NCBI GenBank assembly: GCA_004525885.1
Contig: SPBV01000048.1
Location: forward strand, 1-10,616
DNA length: 10,616 nucleotides
Source: Nitrosomonadales bacterium
GTDB taxonomy: Bacteria > Pseudomonadota > Gammaproteobacteria > Burkholderiales > Nitrosomonadaceae
Reading direction: 5' to 3'
A model generated the notes under the pieces. That model saw only the letters and a program-made list of their open reading frames with translations. It did no database searches and was not told the DNA's origin. Below, one piece after another: positions 7,064-10,616 of this stretch (position 1 is the stretch's first letter; each line of letters opens with the position of its first letter). Both the position numbers and the translations under genes were made by a program.

Positions 7064-7756
7064 TTAATCTGCCACATCCAATTGTCCTTTTTCCAAATAC
7101 CGAATTAAATGTGCAGTTTTAGCTGCATGAGGATCATGTGTAACCATGATGATAGTTTTTTCCATTTCACTATTGAGGCGATCAAGTATGGCAAGAATCT
7201 CACCCGCTGATGTGCGATCAAGGTCGCCTGTAGGTTCATCTGCAACCAATATCACAGGATCAGTAATAAAGGCACGGGCAATCGCCACACGTTGCTGCTG
7301 CCCACCCGATAACTCAGATGGATAATGTTCCATGCGATCAGATAGTCCAACCATTATCAGCGCTAATTCCACGCGCTCCCGTCTCTCTTTGTATGAAAGT
7401 TGCGTTAGTAACAATGGTAATTCTACATTCTCAAACGCAGTGAGTACCGGCATCAAATTGTAGAACTGAAAAATAAAACCAACATTGGCCGCCCTCCAAT
7501 CGGCCAGATCCCCCTCAGATAAGATAGCAATATCTATACCCCCTACTTTCAATGTCCCGCTATCTGGCTTGTCAATACCTGCAATCAAGTTAAGTAGGGT
7601 ACTTTTGCCGGAGCCTGAGGGCCCCATTAAAGCAATGAATTCGCCCGAAGGAATATCAAAAGTAATGTCGGTTAGTACGGACACAATCTGCCCACCACGG
7701 CGATAAGATTTTGTGAGGTTTTTAATATGGACGATAGGAGCAGAAAAATTTTCCAT
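7064..7756 (-). CDS. ABC transporter ATPase, MacB/LolD class
   Basis: Cytoplasmic ATPase of 230 residues, the usual size for the stand-alone class that works with FtsX-type permeases. All motifs are intact: Walker A GPSGSGKST at 45-53, Q-loop Gln97 in FIFQFYNL, signature LSGGQQQRVAIARA at 149-162, Walker B VILVADE at 168-174 followed by PTGDLD, and the H-loop His207 in VTHDP. It sits 19 bases after the adaptor gene and 75 bases before the first permease. AAAGGAAA lies upstream of the ATG, with a rather long spacing of about 13 bases. Substrate cannot be read from the ATPase. LolD is less likely because of the adaptor gene next door and the absence of lolC/E-like lipoprotein-release context. 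Confidence 0.94.
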   Translation of the reverse strand: MENFSAPIVHIKNLTKSYRRGGQIVSVLTDITFDIPSGEFIALMGPSGSGKSTLLNLIAGIDKPDSGTLKVGGIDIAILSEGDLADWRAANVGFIFQFYNLMPVLTAFENVELPLLLTQLSYKERRERVELALIMVGLSDRMEHYPSELSGGQQQRVAIARAFITDPVILVADEPTGDLDRTSAGEILAILDRLNSEMEKTIIMVTHDPHAAKTAHLIRYLEKGQLDVAD

Positions 7757-7775
7757 ATTGTTAATAAATTTCCTT

Positions 7776-8993
7776 TTATTTCACTACTGTTTTAACCATG
7801 TCGCCATTATCAAGGTCCTCACCTGGACTTAATACTATTTTGTCCCCTGGCTTAGGGCCTTTTAGAACTTCGATCATGCCCCCAATTTCTTCACCAGTTT
7901 CAATAGGTGTTTCAACTACTTTTTCGTCATTTATAAGAAATACCACATTTCTACCATTCCGCTGACCTATACCGTCTGGTTGTATTACTGTACGGGCAGT
8001 ACGTTGATCTGCCGGCATTTCTTTTTCAAGGAAAGCTATTTTTGCGCTCATTTCTGGCAACACATTAGGATCACGGTCAATAAATCCTACCTTTACTAGT
8101 ATAGTGGCTTTTGCGCGATCTACCGTTGGAACTATGCGTTGTACAATACCGCGTAAACGTACTGCGGGCAACGCATCCAACTGAATCTCACATGGCTGTT
8201 CAAGCTTCACTTTGTGTAAGTTTGATTCGGATACATCAGCTTCGATTTCCAGTGTATCCATGTCTGCCATGGTTACCACAGCACCTTTTGCATCAAGTGC
8301 GGAAGAGAAGGGTGTTACTACGTCACCAATATTGGCACTTTTTGTCAGAACCACTCCGTCGAATGGCGCGCGTATCCGTGTTTGCTCTACTGAAATTTGT
8401 GCTGCACGATGCCCCGCTTCAGCCGCCCCAATTGCGGCTTGGTAGCCTATGACAGCAGCCTGTGACTTATTATAACGAGCCAAGGCAACATCATATCCGG
8501 ATAGAGAAATAAAATTTTTAGCCAACAAATTAGCTGTTCGTTTTAGTGACGCTTGCGCATCAATCAGTTCCGCTTTCCCCTGTTGAAGATTTGCTTCGGC
8601 CACCTTAATGTTAGCTGCGGCCTGTTCCATGGTGGCAGAGACATCTTTATTTTCCAGTTGTGCAATCACTTCCCCTTTTTTTACTTTACTACCTTCAGTT
8701 ACGCCTAACCATTCAACCCGCCCGGTAGCCTTAGTCGCTACAGCTGCTTTTCGTTGTGCAACCACGTATCCTGTAGCATTAAGTAGCGTGAACGATTGCG
8801 AAGGATAAGCAGTAGTAACCGTAGCAGACTCTATCTCAACAGCTGTGATACTTCTGAAATACACAACCAGAAATAATGCCAAAATCACAATAACTACAGG
8901 GGTAATCATATGGCGAGGTTGTCTCTTGCGGCCAGCTAAACCAACAGTGACACTTCTATCAATTTTTAATTTGGATAAATCTTCGTTAGCCAC
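7776..8993 (-). CDS. Periplasmic adaptor (membrane-fusion protein, HlyD/MacA family)
   Basis: First gene of the exporter operon, 405 residues. It has a cytoplasmic N-tail, one membrane anchor at about 29-46 (MITPVVIVILALFLVVYF), a first lipoyl half at about 86-117 (ATKATGRVEWLGVTEG), an Ala- and Gln-rich helical hairpin at about 118-205, and a second lipoyl half (RIRAPFDGVVLTKSANIGDVV) at about 206-226. Beta-barrel and membrane-proximal domains follow. Adaptors of this kind link the inner-membrane permeases to a TolC-like outer-membrane channel. The start is GTG at 8993, supported by GAAGGTG 5-7 bases upstream. It lies 106 bases below amiC. No outer-membrane channel gene is in the window, so the channel must be encoded elsewhere. 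Substrate unknown. Confidence 0.93.
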   Translation of the reverse strand: MANEDLSKLKIDRSVTVGLAGRKRQPRHMITPVVIVILALFLVVYFRSITAVEIESATVTTAYPSQSFTLLNATGYVVAQRKAAVATKATGRVEWLGVTEGSKVKKGEVIAQLENKDVSATMEQAAANIKVAEANLQQGKAELIDAQASLKRTANLLAKNFISLSGYDVALARYNKSQAAVIGYQAAIGAAEAGHRAAQISVEQTRIRAPFDGVVLTKSANIGDVVTPFSSALDAKGAVVTMADMDTLEIEADVSESNLHKVKLEQPCEIQLDALPAVRLRGIVQRIVPTVDRAKATILVKVGFIDRDPNVLPEMSAKIAFLEKEMPADQRTARTVIQPDGIGQRNGRNVVFLINDEKVVETPIETGEEIGGMIEVLKGPKPGDKIVLSPGEDLDNGDMVKTVVK

Positions 8994-9022
8994 AGGGACA
9001 CCTTCGATATTTCAATGTGGTG

Positions 9023-9051
9023 ATTATGGCGTAGATGTAATGCTATCACTA
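9023..9051 (-). promoter_or_regulatory. Weak candidate promoter for the exporter operon
   Basis: On the minus strand CATAAT (9023-9028, five of six -10 matches) lies 17 bases below TAGTGA (9046-9051, about three of six -35 matches), 30 bases before the GTG start of the adaptor gene. Spacing is right but the -35 is weak. The 106-base gap and the change of function after amiC make a promoter here likely in principle. Confidence 0.25.
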
Positions 9052-9099
9052 GAAATCTATCGGCAGGGCTCTAAATAAAATTCTCTAGATATAAAAAAA

Positions 9100-10437
9100 C
9101 TACTCTAGCCTTACCATTTTTGAACGTGACAGGGGTGGGTTCTTAGCAAAATAGCGTTTAATCCCAAAGAGCATTGCTTTAGCCATTTTGTCCTGATAGG
9201 TTTTATTCCGCAGCCTTTTCTCTTCCTCTGGGTTACTGATAAACGCAGTCTCCACTAGAATCGAAGGAATGTCAGGAGACTTAAGTACGGCAAATCCCGC
9301 CTGCTCTACATTATTCTTATGTAAATGATTTATTTCACTAATTTCTGATAACACCTCTCTGGCAAGATTATGGCTATCTTCTCTTGTCTGTGATAATGAC
9401 AAATCCAAAAGAGTTTCGTTAAGATAAGGGTCCTTGGTGTCCAGATTAACGCCCCCAATTAAATCAGCATCGTTTTCTTTTTTTGCCAACCAGCCTGCAG
9501 CAGCTGAAGTTGCGCCATGTTCGGATAGCGTAAATACAGAGGAACCTCGCGCATGAGGCTTAACAAAAGCATCCGCATGAATCGATACAAACAAATCTGC
9601 ATTTAGTTTTCGTGCCTTATCTAGACGCATTGGTAGAGATAGAAAGTAATCTCCATCCCGAGTTAACGCTGCTCGCATGTTGGGTTCTGCATCTATCTTA
9701 TCTTTAAGTTTTCGGGCAATGGCAAGAGTAATATTCTTTTCATATGTGCCCCCCTCGCTCATTGCGCCTGGATCTTCTCCCCCGTGTCCAGGATCAATTG
9801 CAACTGTGATAAGTCGTATAGTTGAACCAGGTTTCTCGTTGTTAACCGCAGCCGTTTTTGCCTCTTTATCAGACTTAATATTTTCATGAGCGTTAGCCTG
9901 CGCTGATCTTATTGCGCTCTCGTTCAGTAATGCCATCAACGGATCAGGTGGAAAAGCGGGGTAAATATCCAGCACTAGACGCTGGCCATAATCTCCTACA
10001 GGTTCAAGCACGAATGCTTGAGGTACAACTGCAGTTTTTAAATCTAGTACAAGCCGCAATATTCCTGGTTTAAATCTACCAATACGAAGCGCGCGAATAT
10101 ATAAGTTATCGGCGCCTATTTTTTCTGGTAGTTTTTTTATTTCAGAGGTTAGCGCGACATCTTTTAAATCCAGGACTACTCGGTCTGGATTTTTAAGCAA
10201 AATAAGTGAATAATCTATAGATGTATTCGATTCTAGCGTGAGGCGGGTGTACTCTGAAGCTGGCCAGATACGAGTAGAGTTAACTACTGTATCAGCAGAA
10301 ACAGTATCCACAAATAAAAAAAATTGTGCTGCTACTATCAATAAAAGGGTATAGAATTTTGACGAAAACAAAATATTTCGGCAACCGACTGATGCCGTGG
10401 TTAGGGATACCTTTTGGCTTGCCAATCGTTCAAACAC
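9100..10437 (-). CDS. amiC: N-acetylmuramoyl-L-alanine amidase (AmiC type)
   Basis: Periplasmic zinc amidase of 445 residues that cuts the bond between MurNAc and the peptide stem, needed for daughter-cell separation. A signal sequence with a long n-region spans about 1-48 (hydrophobic YTLLLIVAAQFFLFV, cleavage after VSA). An AMIN domain, which targets the division site, covers about 50-160. A linker follows, then Amidase_3 at about 208-430. Zinc ligands are His218 (DPGHGG), Glu233 (TYEKN) and His287 (SIHADA); the catalytic Glu396 is in VETAFISN. The insertion around 330-375 corresponds to the autoinhibitory helix region of AmiB/AmiC. The GTG start at 10437 has GGAGG 10 bases upstream and overlaps tsaE by 37 bases. 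A TTG at residue 23 would give a shorter signal peptide but lacks a ribosome site. No twin-arginine motif is seen, so export is probably by Sec. Whether to call it AmiB or AmiC cannot be settled by eye. Confidence 0.93.
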   Translation of the reverse strand: MFERLASQKVSLTTASVGCRNILFSSKFYTLLLIVAAQFFLFVDTVSADTVVNSTRIWPASEYTRLTLESNTSIDYSLILLKNPDRVVLDLKDVALTSEIKKLPEKIGADNLYIRALRIGRFKPGILRLVLDLKTAVVPQAFVLEPVGDYGQRLVLDIYPAFPPDPLMALLNESAIRSAQANAHENIKSDKEAKTAAVNNEKPGSTIRLITVAIDPGHGGEDPGAMSEGGTYEKNITLAIARKLKDKIDAEPNMRAALTRDGDYFLSLPMRLDKARKLNADLFVSIHADAFVKPHARGSSVFTLSEHGATSAAAGWLAKKENDADLIGGVNLDTKDPYLNETLLDLSLSQTREDSHNLAREVLSEISEINHLHKNNVEQAGFAVLKSPDIPSILVETAFISNPEEEKRLRNKTYQDKMAKAMLFGIKRYFAKNPPLSRSKMVRLE

Positions 10438-10616
10438 TGTCTGCCTGCCTCCGTACCAGCCTGAATTTCAATGTCGCGTCCTGTTTCGATAATAGTAAAA
10501 ACAATCTGTATATCCGCTATGGGCAATAGTTTTTCGGCTTTTTCAGGCCATTCCACTAGGCAAACTGAATTTTCATTAAAGTATTCGCGAAAACCTGCTT
10601 CTTCCCATTCTACGGG
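10401..10616 (-). CDS. tsaE: tRNA threonylcarbamoyladenosine biosynthesis ATPase TsaE, 3' part
   Basis: C-terminal 71 residues of TsaE; the start lies beyond the right edge. TsaE is the small ATPase that works with TsaB and TsaD in making the t6A modification of ANN-decoding tRNAs. The visible part reads VEWEEAGFREYF then NSVCLVEWPEKA, the conserved EWxxAGxxxYF and CLVEWPE region after the Walker B segment, followed by a beta strand (IQIVFTIIETGRDIEI) and a short tail ending in TAA at 10401. The Walker A motif would be off the window. Its last 37 bases overlap the amiC start, and its terminal codons contain the amiC ribosome site. The tsaE-amidase order is widespread in proteobacteria, as in yjeE-amiB of E. 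coli, which supports both calls. Confidence 0.88.
   Translation of the reverse strand, partial: PVEWEEAGFREYFNENSVCLVEWPEKAEKLLPIADIQIVFTIIETGRDIEIQAGTEAGRQCLNDWQAKRYP

Noticed and set aside
8111..9078. Plus-strand open frames opposite the adaptor gene
   Set aside because: They overlap one another and the well-supported adaptor gene, and show no recognisable protein character.
9080..9110. T-run just after the amiC stop as a terminator
   Set aside because: There are seven Ts, but no stem precedes them; the CTCTAG copies nearby are direct repeats, not a hairpin.
4635..10437. Exporter as an FtsEX-like activator of the neighbouring amidase
   Set aside because: The operon has an adaptor with lipoyl halves and two MacB-type permeases, typical of efflux; adjacency to amiC alone does not support an FtsEX role.

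Overview
The window looks like a piece of a betaproteobacterial chromosome, most likely an ammonia oxidiser of the Nitrosomonas type. That assignment rests on the overall feel of the proteins (GlnB, NadE, AmiC, BepA, TsaE) and the moderately AT-rich sequence; no search was run. It carries nine genes, all but one on the minus strand. I see no rRNA, tRNA, CRISPR array, insertion sequence or phage gene, and no gene-free stretch longer than about 220 bases.

Layout from left to right. At 10-1521 (-) is a BepA-type periplasmic M48 metalloprotease with TPRs. At 1739-2077 (-) is glnB, the PII nitrogen-signalling protein. At 2198-3814 (-) is a two-domain NAD+ synthetase, nadE. A 217-base divergent intergenic region follows, then the only plus-strand gene, a zinc-ribbon Nudix hydrolase (4032-4571). 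From 8993 down to 4635 (-) runs a four-gene export operon: membrane-fusion protein, ABC ATPase and two FtsX/MacB-type permeases. At 9100-10437 (-) is an AmiC-type N-acetylmuramoyl-L-alanine amidase. The 3' end of tsaE (10401-10616, -) overlaps it by 37 bases and runs off the window.

How the genes fit together. Transcription on the minus strand reads tsaE -> amiC (translationally overlapping), then the ABC operon, then nadE -> glnB -> bepA as closely spaced same-strand genes, each with its own gap of 100-220 bases. The nadE/glnB pair ties NAD synthesis to nitrogen sensing. AmiC, BepA and the exporter all belong to the cell envelope.

The most notable observation is in NadE. The synthetase half looks intact, but the glutaminase half has Ser where the family has its catalytic Cys (ISTD in place of ICED), with further changes nearby. 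This predicts an enzyme that can no longer use glutamine and depends on free ammonia. That would make sense in an ammonia-oxidising cell, and it sits next to the PII gene. Second in interest is the exporter, which uses two different permeases of equal length and lies where mutL often follows the tsaE-amidase pair.
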